From: Candidatus Pacearchaeota archaeon CG10_big_fil_rev_8_21_14_0_10_35_13
GTDB lineage: Archaea; Nanobdellota; Nanobdellia; Pacearchaeales; GW2011-AR1
Direction of reading: 5' to 3'
DNA length: 15,960 nt
Assembly: GCA_002763035.1 (NCBI GenBank)
Contig: PFDC01000002.1
Coordinates: 14,936-30,895 of the forward strand
Shown: in pieces, positions 5,823 to 14,356 of the stretch
How the letters are laid out: the number at the start of each line of letters is the position of its first letter
How positions within the stretch are numbered: position 1 is the first letter of the stretch
Notes under the pieces: model-generated
Databases searched by the model: none
What the model saw: the letters and a program-made list of their open reading frames with translations, nothing else
What the model was told of the DNA's origin: nothing
Program-made: the position numbers and the translations under genes

Positions 5823-8594
5823 ATGGAAAATGATGAAGGAGTTGTAAGCAAGGAAGTAGAAGAAAAGAGTGTATTAACAGAACAAGAAATTATTGAGAAG
5901 AGAAAAAAAGCAGTAATAAACTTCATAAGAAATAAAACCACTATAGTTTATGGAATAATAATAGCACTAATTATTTGGTTGTCATCACGGATACGTACAA
6001 GAAACCTTTACGGACTAAAAGACATAACCACAGGAGGATGGACCCTAGGCCCGGACTTGGACCCATTCCTATTCTTAAGATGGGCTAAAGGAATAGTCGC
6101 TCAAGGAACATTAGTAGTGCAAGACACAATGCGTTACGTACCCCTAGGATATAATACTGGAGCAGAACTAAAATTAGTACCTTACTCAATAGCATGGACA
6201 CATAAGTTACTATCAATATTTGGAAGTACCGACATAACCTACGCTGCGATAATGATGCCAGTAATAGCATTCGCACTAACAATAATAGCATTTTATTACT
6301 TAACTAAAGAAATATTCGCGGGAAACGTACCAGGAAAAAACACCCATAAGATCATAGGAGCAGTGGCAGCACTAATTTTAGCAGTAACACCAGTAATACT
6401 ACCAAGAACAATAGCAGGAATACCAGAAAAAGAATCATTAGGATTCCTATTCATGTTCTTAGCATTCTACTACTTCTTAAAATCATGGAAACAAGAAACT
6501 ATTAAGAAAACATTAATCTACTCAGCACTCGCAGGAATAACCACTGCACTAATGGCACACGCATGGGGAGGAAGCATCTACATCTATTTTACCATAGCAG
6601 TAACAGTAATAATAGCATACTTTTTTGGAATAGTTGACAAGAAAAAATATTATTCTTACGCGGTATGGCTCCTACTATCAATAATACTCTTAATACCATT
6701 TACTGAAAGATACACCCTAGGAGGACTAATAGCATCATTATCAACAGGAATGGCGTTCGCAGTACTGCTAATACTAACCACTGACTACATACTATTCAAT
6801 ACAAACATCAAGAAACCATCATGGATTGGTAAGATGGAAAAGAAATATTCAAGACCAGCCACAACAATAATAATATCGCTAGTCGCAGGGGGGATAATAG
6901 TATCATTAATCTTTGGTCCAGGATTCATAATTAATTTCATCACCCATAACATAAGCTCATTAACAATACCATACACAGACAGACTATCATTCACAGTAGC
7001 AGAAAATCGTCAACCATTCTTTACCAGCGAATGGAAAGGAACGTTTGGACCAGCAATTAGAGGAATACCAATATTCTTCTGGTTATTCTTTGTAGGATCA
7101 GCATACTTATTTAATAACCTACTAAAACCACTAAAGAAAAAGGACAGGATGGTAATGGTAATAATTTATGTGCTGTTCCTACTAGCACTAATATTTAGCA
7201 AGTATGACCCAAACAGCAAGCTTAACGGAACAAGTGGTATAAGCACACTATTATACTTCGGAGGAATAGCAATGTTGATAATAGGAATGGGATATTATTA
7301 CTATAAGTACTACAAGAGGGGAGACGCAGAATTATTCAAGAAAATCTCTCCCTCATTAATACTGATATTCGCATTCTACTTCATAACAATAATAGGAGCA
7401 AGAAGTGCAATAAGACTACTAATGGTACTAGCACCATCCGCAACAATAATAGTATCGTACTTAGTAGTTATACTAATAATAAAAGCATTAAGAACAAAAG
7501 ATGACAAAAAACTAATAGCATATATCATAGCAGCAATAGTTCTAATAGCAGCATTTTATACAGTTTATGACTACACAAAACAGTCATACTACCAAGCACA
7601 AGGATTCATACCAAGTATATACACACAACAATGGCAGAAAGCCATGGAATGGGTTAGAGACAGCACGCCAGAAAATTCAGTATTTGCGCATTGGTGGGAC
7701 TATGGATACTGGCTACAAAGTATCGGAGAAAGAGCAACAATAGTTGACGGAGGGAACCAATACCCTTACTGGAACCACCTAATATCAAGACATGTATTAA
7801 CAAATGATTACCGTAGCGAAACAACACTAGAATTCTTAAAAACACATGATGCAACACACCTACTAATTGACTCAACAGACATAGGAAAATATTCAGCATT
7901 CTCAAACATAGGGGGAGACAAAGACTATGACCGTTACTCATACATACCAACATTAGGACTTGACGAAAGAGCAACATTAGAAACAAGTAACGGAACGATA
8001 TACGCATACCAAGGAGGATTTGGAACTGACGGAGACATAAACTATAAAGAAAATAACAAAACTATTAATCTTCCATCAGGACTAACAGGCGTCGCAGGAG
8101 TAACAATAAAAATGATAACTAAGAACAATGAAACAATAATACCAGTACAACCACAAGTAGTCCTAGTATACCAAGGAGTACAGTACAGAATACCAATGAG
8201 GTATGCTTACTTCCAAGGTAAGTTTTATGATTATAATGAAGGAATAGAAGCAGGAATAATGATAGTACCAGTAGCAGAAAATAATGGTCAAGGAATAACA
8301 ATGAAAGAATTAGGAGCCGCATTATACTTAAGTGGCAGGACAGTTAATACAAACTTTGCAAGAATGTACTTATTTAACCAAGAAGTTGAAGGATTTGAAT
8401 TAGTACATTCAGAAGACAGTGTAATAGTTGGAATGCTAAAACAACAAAGCCCAAGTATAAACGAATTCCTGATGTACCAAGGATTACAAGGACCAATAAA
8501 GATTTGGGAAGTATCATATGACAAAAACACTAAGGTGCATCCAGAATGGTTAGAACTAGTATATCCTTCGGAGGAATTATACGTAGTAAGGTGA
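5823..8594 (+). CDS. aglB: Oligosaccharyltransferase AglB (STT3 family)
   Basis: The membrane enzyme that transfers a glycan from dolichol-(pyro)phosphate to Asn in N-x-S/T sequons on the outer face of the membrane. At 923 residues it is typical of archaeal AglB. It has a cytosolic N-terminus (1-40), TM1 about 41-57, about a dozen further helices to about residue 588, then a soluble external domain. Catalytic features: GPDLDP at 76-81 (metal-binding D78-x-D80), TVAENRQP at 391-398 (the TIxE loop motif, Glu394), and WWDYG at 624-628 (sequon recognition). A DK-type motif may be DIGKYSAF at 686-693, with Phe where Met or Ile is usual. It is the first gene of a run that continues after 11 nt with the enzyme starting the lipid-linked glycan. 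A TATA element at 5792-5799 fits a leaderless start. Confidence 0.96.
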   Translation: MENDEGVVSKEVEEKSVLTEQEIIEKRKKAVINFIRNKTTIVYGIIIALIIWLSSRIRTRNLYGLKDITTGGWTLGPDLDPFLFLRWAKGIVAQGTLVVQDTMRYVPLGYNTGAELKLVPYSIAWTHKLLSIFGSTDITYAAIMMPVIAFALTIIAFYYLTKEIFAGNVPGKNTHKIIGAVAALILAVTPVILPRTIAGIPEKESLGFLFMFLAFYYFLKSWKQETIKKTLIYSALAGITTALMAHAWGGSIYIYFTIAVTVIIAYFFGIVDKKKYYSYAVWLLLSIILLIPFTERYTLGGLIASLSTGMAFAVLLILTTDYILFNTNIKKPSWIGKMEKKYSRPATTIIISLVAGGIIVSLIFGPGFIINFITHNISSLTIPYTDRLSFTVAENRQPFFTSEWKGTFGPAIRGIPIFFWLFFVGSAYLFNNLLKPLKKKDRMVMVIIYVLFLLALIFSKYDPNSKLNGTSGISTLLYFGGIAMLIIGMGYYYYKYYKRGDAELFKKISPSLILIFAFYFITIIGARSAIRLLMVLAPSATIIVSYLVVILIIKALRTKDDKKLIAYIIAAIVLIAAFYTVYDYTKQSYYQAQGFIPSIYTQQWQKAMEWVRDSTPENSVFAHWWDYGYWLQSIGERATIVDGGNQYPYWNHLISRHVLTNDYRSETTLEFLKTHDATHLLIDSTDIGKYSAFSNIGGDKDYDRYSYIPTLGLDERATLETSNGTIYAYQGGFGTDGDINYKENNKTINLPSGLTGVAGVTIKMITKNNETIIPVQPQVVLVYQGVQYRIPMRYAYFQGKFYDYNEGIEAGIMIVPVAENNGQGITMKELGAALYLSGRTVNTNFARMYLFNQEVEGFELVHSEDSVIVGMLKQQSPSINEFLMYQGLQGPIKIWEVSYDKNTKVHPEWLELVYPSEELYVVR

Positions 8595-8605
8595 GATAAA
8601 GGACC

Positions 8606-9601
8606 ATGGGACTAATATTAATAATACCAATAATAATAAGCATAATAACCACAGCAATAATTATACCACAATGGATAAAGAAAGCAAAAACAATAAAATT
8701 GTTGTGGGAAGACCAAAACAAGAATAAAAAACTGTTAGTTGCCGGAAGCGGAGGAATCGCAGTAATAACAGGAATAGTGCTAGGAATACTAGTTTACATA
8801 TCAATAAATACTTTTTATTATAGAACAACAGAAAACACAATAAAATTGTTAGCAGTAACAACATCATTCTTAATACTCGCAGTAATAGGACTAATAGACG
8901 ACCTGTTAGGATGGAGACATGGAGGACTAAGTAAGAAGTTTAGAATGATGATGTGTCTATTTGCAGCAATACCACTAATAGTAATTAATTCAGGAGTATC
9001 AACAGTATACCTACCAATAATAGGAAGCGCAAATATAGGATGGGTTTATGCATTAGCAATAATACCTCTAGGAATTGTAGCAACAGCAACAACATTTAAC
9101 TTTTTAGCAGGATTTAATGGTTTAGAAGCAGGACAAGGAATAATAATATTCACAGCATTAGGAATAGCAACATTCATAACAGGAAATACTTGGTTAACAG
9201 TTATCTGCGCGATAATAATCGGTTCGTTAATAGCGTTCTGGAAATATAATAAATACCCCGCAAAGGTCTTCCCAGGAGACGTATTAACATACCCACTAGG
9301 AGGAATGATAGCAATAATAGCAATACTAGGGAACATAGAAAAAGTAGCAGTAATATTCTTCATACCATACATAATCGAATTAGCACTAAAACTAAGAGGA
9401 GGACTGAAGAAACAATCATTCGGTAAGCCCAACAAGAACGGAGGACTAGAAATGCCCTACAAAAAAGTTTATGGGCTTGAACACTTAGCAATATACCTAC
9501 TAAACAAAGTAAAGAAAAAGACTAGAGAAAAAGAAGTAGTAATGATTATCCACGCTTTACAATTAGTATTCGTCTTAATAGGACTACTAACATTAATATG
9601 A
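8606..9601 (+). CDS. UDP-GlcNAc:dolichyl-phosphate GlcNAc-1-phosphate transferase (GPT/Alg7-AglH type)
   Basis: A polyprenyl-phosphate sugar-1-phosphate transferase that attaches the first sugar (family precedent: GlcNAc-1-P from UDP-GlcNAc) to dolichyl phosphate on the cytosolic face, starting the N-glycan. Its 331 residues form about ten membrane helices. Motifs: GLIDDLLG at 95-102 (Asp98, Asp99), FNFLAGFNGLEAGQG at 164-178, which is the eukaryotic/archaeal GPT signature rather than the bacterial MraY/WecA form, and PAKVFPGDVLTYPLGG at 218-233 (catalytic-region Asp225). The C-terminal loop GKPNKNGGLEMPYK is also GPT-like. The exact sugar cannot be read from sequence. It starts 11 nt after aglB, and its stop overlaps the flippase start (ATGA), so co-translation is likely. 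The closest named archaeal homologue type is AglH. Confidence 0.9.
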   Translation: MGLILIIPIIISIITTAIIIPQWIKKAKTIKLLWEDQNKNKKLLVAGSGGIAVITGIVLGILVYISINTFYYRTTENTIKLLAVTTSFLILAVIGLIDDLLGWRHGGLSKKFRMMMCLFAAIPLIVINSGVSTVYLPIIGSANIGWVYALAIIPLGIVATATTFNFLAGFNGLEAGQGIIIFTALGIATFITGNTWLTVICAIIIGSLIAFWKYNKYPAKVFPGDVLTYPLGGMIAIIAILGNIEKVAVIFFIPYIIELALKLRGGLKKQSFGKPNKNGGLEMPYKKVYGLEHLAIYLLNKVKKKTREKEVVMIIHALQLVFVLIGLLTLI

Positions 9602-10884
9602 TAAAAAGATTCTTAGGAAAAATTAAAAGTGATGAGTTAGTCAAAGGAAGCATAGTACTACTAGTAATGATTAACCTGTTCAACCTAGCAGGATACTTAT
9701 TTCACCTGATAATCGCCAGGCTCCTAGGACCAGAAGACTATGGAATATTTGCAGTATTAATGTCATTCGTACTAATATACGCAATACCAGCAGAAGCAAT
9801 ACAAACAATAATAGCAAAGAATACAGCCGTTCTAAACGCTAAAAAACAAATAGGAAAAATTAAAGGAATGATGAATAAATCATTAATAAGAGGAATATGG
9901 ATATCTGTAGGACTATTCTTAATATTAGGAATATTAACAAAGGTCTTATTCTCCAAGATTTTGGAAATAAACATGACACTGATAATCATAGCAAACTTAA
10001 TATTATTCTCGTCGTTTATACTGCCAGTGATAAGGGGGGTAATGCAAGGAAGAAAGAAATTCTTCGCATTAGGATGGACTATGCTAATAGAAGCAATACT
10101 AAAGATAGGATTAGGAGTTGGACTGGTGCTATTAGGACTAAGAGTTTACGGGGCAATTATGGGAGTAGTACTAGCAGTGATTATAACATTCTTTCTATCA
10201 TTCTTATTTGTTAAAGAAGTGATAAAAACAAGAGCGGACAAAACAAGAGTAGGAATAAACTACAAAAATATTAGTGTTTGGTTAGCACTAGCAGTAGTGT
10301 TACTAATATTCAGTTCAGATATCATAATAGCAAAGATCTTGTTCACCCCAGAAATAGCAGGTAAATACGCAGTACTATCAATGATAGGAAAAATGATATT
10401 TTATGGAACTAACGGAATAAGCAAGGCAATGCTACCAATAACAGCACAGAAACACGCAGAGAAGAAAGACTCCAGAAGAGTATTCAAAAAATCGTTGATA
10501 ATAACAATAGCTTTATGCTTGATAGCACTAATAGTAATAGCAATATTTCCTGAACTGTTAATAAGAATACTATTTGGTAATGTTTACTCTGACGTCTACG
10601 GAACACTACTCTACGTAGCAATAGCATTTAGCATACTATCAATAACAAACTTAGTATTACTATATGGAATATCGAAAAACAAGTTCTCAATAAGAGATAA
10701 TAATAAATTAGGAACAATGAAAGTGCTACTAGGAGGAATAATACTACTAGCAGTGATGATACTACTAGAATACAAAATCCTAAAATACTATAGCGAAAGC
10801 ATTAAAACATTTTCATTAGCATTCATAGCATTCAATATGATAATACTACTAATAAGCACGGGAGTAACATGGGGAAAAAAGTAG
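9598..10884 (+). CDS. Lipid-linked oligosaccharide flippase (Wzx / MATE-MOP superfamily)
   Basis: A 428-residue polytopic protein with about 12 predicted membrane helices, of the polysaccharide biosynthesis (RfbX/Wzx) family. The N-terminus is diagnostic: LFNLAGYLFHLIIARLLGPEDYGIF at about 26-50, with the family 'ar-LGpedyGif' pattern, followed by IPAEAIQTIIAKNTA near 63-77. A second repeat-like half includes LFTPEIAGKYAVLSMIGKMIFYGTNGI near 248-274. It presumably flips the finished dolichol-linked glycan to the outer leaflet for AglB, the role assigned to AglR in haloarchaea. Its start overlaps the GPT stop by 4 nt, and its end overlaps the next gene by 16 nt. The wider MOP superfamily includes unrelated exporters, so the substrate is inferred from context. 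Confidence 0.87.
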   Translation: MIKRFLGKIKSDELVKGSIVLLVMINLFNLAGYLFHLIIARLLGPEDYGIFAVLMSFVLIYAIPAEAIQTIIAKNTAVLNAKKQIGKIKGMMNKSLIRGIWISVGLFLILGILTKVLFSKILEINMTLIIIANLILFSSFILPVIRGVMQGRKKFFALGWTMLIEAILKIGLGVGLVLLGLRVYGAIMGVVLAVIITFFLSFLFVKEVIKTRADKTRVGINYKNISVWLALAVVLLIFSSDIIIAKILFTPEIAGKYAVLSMIGKMIFYGTNGISKAMLPITAQKHAEKKDSRRVFKKSLIITIALCLIALIVIAIFPELLIRILFGNVYSDVYGTLLYVAIAFSILSITNLVLLYGISKNKFSIRDNNKLGTMKVLLGGIILLAVMILLEYKILKYYSESIKTFSLAFIAFNMIILLISTGVTWGKK

Positions 10885-11618
10885 AAAAGGTTTCAATAAT
10901 CATGCCAATGTATAATGAACCAAGAATTAAAGAAAATCTTAAAGAAGTGATAATAACACTCGATAAGATTATAAGAAAAGACCTAAAGATGGAATATGAA
11001 ATAATATTAGTTGACGACGGAAGTAATGACAACTCAAGAAAGAAAGCAGAAGAAATAAAGAATAAAAGACTGATAATAACAGGTTATAAAAATAATATTG
11101 GCAAAGGCAACGCATTAAAGTACGGATTCGGCAAAGTTGATAAGAACTCAGAATACATAGCATTCATGGACTCCGGAATGGAATTACACCCAGAACAACT
11201 AAAAAGATTCATAGAAAAAATTACAGAAACAAAAGCAGATGTAGTAATAGGAAGTAAAAGAATGAAGGGAGCAATAGTACACTACCCACTAACTAGAAGA
11301 ATTATGAGCATGATATACCAACTAATGGTAAAGATACTATTCGGACTAAAAGTAAAAGACACACAAGTAGGAATGAAGTTATTCAAGAAAGAAGTACTGG
11401 ACAAAGTATTCCCAAAAATAATCGTAAAGAGATACGCATTTGACATAGAATTATTAGTAAATGCTAATAAAGAAGGAAAAAGAATTATAGAAATACCAAT
11501 AAGGCTTGACTACAAATTTGATACAAGAATAGGAATAAAACCAATAAAAGATATGATAATAGATACTCTTGCAATATTTTATAGACTAAGAATAATAAAA
11601 TACTACGATAGGAAGTGA
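10869..11618 (+). CDS. GT2 glycosyltransferase, dolichol-phosphate hexose synthase-like (DPM1 type) with altered DxD
   Basis: A 249-residue soluble GT-A glycosyltransferase. It has SIIMPMYNE at 9-17, ILVDDGSND at 46-54, GYKNNIGKGNALKYGF at 72-87, then FMDSGMELHPEQL at 99-111, RIMSMIYQLMVK, DTQVGMKLF near 160-168 and RYAFDIELLV. These are features of DPM1-like enzymes that move a sugar from a nucleotide onto dolichyl phosphate. The metal-binding DxD is Asp101-Ser-Gly103, followed by Met-Glu105, so the second Asp is missing; Glu105 might substitute. There is no membrane segment. It begins inside the end of the flippase gene (16 nt overlap) and is the last gene before the next promoter. The sugar is unknown; loss of activity is possible but the rest of the fold looks intact. 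Confidence 0.83.
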   Translation: MGKKVEKVSIIMPMYNEPRIKENLKEVIITLDKIIRKDLKMEYEIILVDDGSNDNSRKKAEEIKNKRLIITGYKNNIGKGNALKYGFGKVDKNSEYIAFMDSGMELHPEQLKRFIEKITETKADVVIGSKRMKGAIVHYPLTRRIMSMIYQLMVKILFGLKVKDTQVGMKLFKKEVLDKVFPKIIVKRYAFDIELLVNANKEGKRIIEIPIRLDYKFDTRIGIKPIKDMIIDTLAIFYRLRIIKYYDRK

Positions 11619-11635
11619 AGTTCAACTTAATAAAG

Positions 11636-11643
11636 CTTTTAAA
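11636..11643 (+). promoter_or_regulatory. TATA box for the CDP-sugar/glycosyltransferase unit
   Basis: CTTTTAAA in the context AAAGCTTTTAAAC is centred 26-27 nt upstream of the ATG at 11666, giving a leaderless start. It lies in the 47 nt gap after the preceding glycosyltransferase and marks a new transcription unit. Confidence 0.7.
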
Positions 11644-11665
11644 CTAGCACAACCAGAGTAATATT

Positions 11666-12385
11666 ATGAAATGTGTAATTTTCTGCGGAGGAAAAGGTAG
11701 CAGGATGGGAGAATTAACAAGAGAAACCCCTAAACCATTATTAATGATAGGTGACAAACCAGCCATAATGCATATCATGGACCATTATGCTAGCTATAAC
11801 ATAAGAGAGTTTATTCTATGCTTAGGACATAAAGCAGAGATGTTTAAGGAATACTTTAGAGATAATAAGACAGAATATGACATTGAGTTTGTGGACACCG
11901 GGGAAGACACAAATAAGGCTCAGAGGCTACTAAAAATAAAAAACCTTGTAGGCGATAAGTTCTTCCTGTCGTACGGAGACGACATAAGCAATGTTAATAT
12001 TAAAGAATTAATTCAGCATCATGACACATATAACAAAGTGGCAACTTTGACAGCAGTTAGACTACCTAACCCCTATGGAACACTAGAAACTGATGATTTT
12101 AATACGCATATAATAACAAAATTTAGAGAAAAACCATTAATGAAAGAATGGATTAACGGAGGGTATTTTGTACTAAGCCGCCAGATTTTTGACTTTATTA
12201 ATGAAGGAGATGACTTTGAGGAAAACGTGCTTCCAAAGCTTGCAAATAACAGAGAAATAACCGCGTTTAAACACCTAGGATTTTGGAAATCGATGAACAC
12301 CATAAAAGATCATTCAGAACTAAATGACACACATAAATCAGGTAAGTTAAAGCAAATTTTTCAAATTATCGAAGATGGAAAATAA
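11666..12385 (+). CDS. rfbF: Glucose-1-phosphate cytidylyltransferase-like nucleotidyltransferase
   Basis: A 239-residue sugar-1-phosphate nucleotidyltransferase. N-terminal signature GGKGSRM at 8-14 and TPKPLLMIGDKP at 21-32; then FILCLGHKAEMFKEYF at 49-64, VDTGEDTNKAQRL at 76-88, LSYGDDISNV at 91-100 (metal-binding Asp), KFREKP at 142-147, NGGYFVL at 164-170 and GFWKSMNT at 205-212. The VDTGEDT...R and FW..M(D/N)T pieces are those of RfbF, which makes CDP-glucose from CTP and glucose-1-P; RfbF is usually about 257 residues, so this is slightly short. The final 11 nt overlap the next gene. Codon use differs from neighbours: by hand count 13 TTT to 3 TTC for Phe, against about 6 to 19 in the SpoIIM gene. 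Another nucleotide specificity remains possible. Confidence 0.82.
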   Translation: MKCVIFCGGKGSRMGELTRETPKPLLMIGDKPAIMHIMDHYASYNIREFILCLGHKAEMFKEYFRDNKTEYDIEFVDTGEDTNKAQRLLKIKNLVGDKFFLSYGDDISNVNIKELIQHHDTYNKVATLTAVRLPNPYGTLETDDFNTHIITKFREKPLMKEWINGGYFVLSRQIFDFINEGDDFEENVLPKLANNREITAFKHLGFWKSMNTIKDHSELNDTHKSGKLKQIFQIIEDGK

Positions 12386-13352
12386 TAGATACTGGAAAGG
12401 AAAGAGGGTATTAGTAACCGGAGCATCAGGTTTCAAGGCAACCTACCTAGTTGATGAACTGGTAAAAAGAGAAGCAGAAGTTTATTGTTTAGTGCTTGAG
12501 ATTGAAAAAAATTGTAACTTTCTAAGATTAGGGCTTGATAAAAAGACATCAATTATCTACGGAACAGTATTAGACCAAAACTTAATAAGCACGACCCTTG
12601 AAAAGTATAACATTGACACAGTTTTCCACCTGGCAGCACAACCATTAGTACAAGTAGCACTGAAGATACCTTATGAAACCATTAACACAAATGTTATAGG
12701 AACATTGAACATCCTAGAAGCCTGTAGAAACAATAAGAATATCAAGAGAATAGTAATAGCCTCAAGTGATAAGGCCTACGGGAGCAATAAAAATTTACCA
12801 TATGATGAAACATCCCCACTACACGGAGAATACCCCTATGACGTCTCAAAATCATGTGCAGACTTGATAGCGCAGTCTTACGGAAAGACCTATAACATGC
12901 CTATAGGGATTTATAGGTCATCAAACATCTATGGTGGTGGCGATTTAAACTTTGATAGAATAATCCCCGGAACAATAAAAAACTTATTGTTTAACGAACC
13001 AATACTGATAAGAAGTGACGGACAGTTTATAAGAGAATTCCTTTATGTTAAAGACTCAGTTAATGCTTACTTAACACTCGCAAGAAGAATTGAAGAGTTA
13101 GGACTTAAAGGAGACGATTTTAACTTTGGGACTGATAAACCAATAAAAATTATTGAACTAGTTAACATGATAAAAAGAGTTTCAGGGATGGACTCAGAAA
13201 TAAAAATTCTTAATACGGTTAAAGCAGAAATAAAAGATCAATACCTCTCATCAAAAAAAGCAAGAGAAGAATTAAGTTGGAGCAATGATTACGAACTTGA
13301 AGAAGGATTAAAAGAAACTTTTAAATGGTATAAGGAATATTTTGGAAAATGA
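12375..13352 (+). CDS. rfbG: Extended SDR sugar-nucleotide dehydratase/epimerase, probably CDP-glucose 4,6-dehydratase-like
   Basis: A 325-residue extended short-chain dehydrogenase. The NAD site is VTGASGFKATYL at 14-25, where the third glycine of GxxGxxG is Ala22. Further motifs: FHLAAQPLV at 84-92, TNVIGTLNILEA at 105-116, the catalytic SSDKAYG at 130-136, and Tyr155-x3-Lys159 (YPYDVSKSCAD). The GFK form after the glycine motif, S-D-K and PY-x3-K-x-CAD resemble RfbG, which turns CDP-glucose into CDP-4-keto-6-deoxyglucose; the adjacent cytidylyltransferase supports this. Family members of 350-360 residues are more usual, and a UDP-sugar epimerase activity is the alternative. It overlaps the gene before by 11 nt and the one after by 4 nt (ATGA). 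Phe codons are 8 TTT to 3 TTC by hand count. Confidence 0.78.
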   Translation: MENNRYWKGKRVLVTGASGFKATYLVDELVKREAEVYCLVLEIEKNCNFLRLGLDKKTSIIYGTVLDQNLISTTLEKYNIDTVFHLAAQPLVQVALKIPYETINTNVIGTLNILEACRNNKNIKRIVIASSDKAYGSNKNLPYDETSPLHGEYPYDVSKSCADLIAQSYGKTYNMPIGIYRSSNIYGGGDLNFDRIIPGTIKNLLFNEPILIRSDGQFIREFLYVKDSVNAYLTLARRIEELGLKGDDFNFGTDKPIKIIELVNMIKRVSGMDSEIKILNTVKAEIKDQYLSSKKAREELSWSNDYELEEGLKETFKWYKEYFGK

Positions 13353-14356
13353 ATAAGGGGGCACCAAAGTTCTCAATAATAATACCAACAAGAGAAGTCA
13401 ACCACTTTATAAGGGAAGCAATACCACACCACCTAAACCAGGATTATAAAGATTTTGAGATAATAATAGTAACTGAGGTAGATGAAAAAGAGATATTTGA
13501 AAAAACAAGATATATAAAAGTAGGAAAGGTCCCTCCATCAGAAAAGAGAAATCTCGGAGTAAGAGAATCAAGAGGGGAAATAATAGCGTTTATTGATGAT
13601 GATGCCTACCCAGAAAAAAAATGGCTAGAAAATGCTGATAAGACATTCGAGGATGAAAGCATTGTAGGAATAGGAGGGCCAGGAATTCTCCCAGAAAAAT
13701 CAACATTCTTCCAGAAAGTATCAAACAAAGTGTATGCTTTAAGCTCAAGGTTTACAGGAATAAGATACGAAAAGGGAAAGAAAAGAGAAATTAATGACTG
13801 GCCTACATGTAATTTCCTGGTGAGAAAGAAAGATTTTCTAAAAGCAGGAGGATTTAACTCGAAGTACTGGGGAGGAGAAGATACGCAAGTTTGTTACTCG
13901 CTTATAAAAAGTGGTAAGAGGATAGTTTATGATCCTGAGGTCATTGTCCACCACCATACAAGAAAGACATTAAGAAACCATCTAAAACAAACATTATTCT
14001 GGGGTATGTGGAGAGGCTTTTTCATGAGACTATACCCCAAAAATTCTATAAAACCAATATTCTTTATGCCAGCATTATTTGTTCTAGGACTGTTATTCGG
14101 GGGGGTATTATCAATCATCTCAAAAACAATAAGAAGTATATATCTAGCAATATTAGGACTATACCTAATATTCCTTGTTATTACTGGAATAAGAACTAAG
14201 AGTATTAAACTATTCCTCCCAGTAATAATTGTGACGTTTTTGACGCAGGTAACCTATGGGATAGGGCTACTCAAGGGGGTAATTCTCGGAGAGCCAACAA
14301 GAAGAACTTTTAATCCGGCGGAAAAGAAAATCTTAAGTACAGAAAGTAAACGATGA
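13349..14356 (+). CDS. Membrane-anchored GT2 glycosyltransferase
   Basis: A 335-residue glycosyltransferase. The GT-A domain (about 1-215) has FSIIIPTRE at 8-16, FEIIIVTEVDE at 36-46, KRNLGVRESRGEIIAFIDDDAYPEKKW at about 66-92 with the metal-binding Asp83-Asp84-Asp85, NFLVRKKDFLKAGGFN at about 155-170, GGEDTQVCYSL at 175-185 (the ED catalytic-base motif, Asp178) and YDPEVIVHHHTRKT at 194-207. Three C-terminal helices follow at about 234-257, 262-281 and 286-310, tethering the domain to the membrane. It would add a sugar to a lipid-linked acceptor; donor and acceptor cannot be told from sequence. It overlaps both neighbours as ATGA. Codon use is intermediate (about 13 TTT to 12 TTC). Confidence 0.87.
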   Translation: MNKGAPKFSIIIPTREVNHFIREAIPHHLNQDYKDFEIIIVTEVDEKEIFEKTRYIKVGKVPPSEKRNLGVRESRGEIIAFIDDDAYPEKKWLENADKTFEDESIVGIGGPGILPEKSTFFQKVSNKVYALSSRFTGIRYEKGKKREINDWPTCNFLVRKKDFLKAGGFNSKYWGGEDTQVCYSLIKSGKRIVYDPEVIVHHHTRKTLRNHLKQTLFWGMWRGFFMRLYPKNSIKPIFFMPALFVLGLLFGGVLSIISKTIRSIYLAILGLYLIFLVITGIRTKSIKLFLPVIIVTFLTQVTYGIGLLKGVILGEPTRRTFNPAEKKILSTESKR

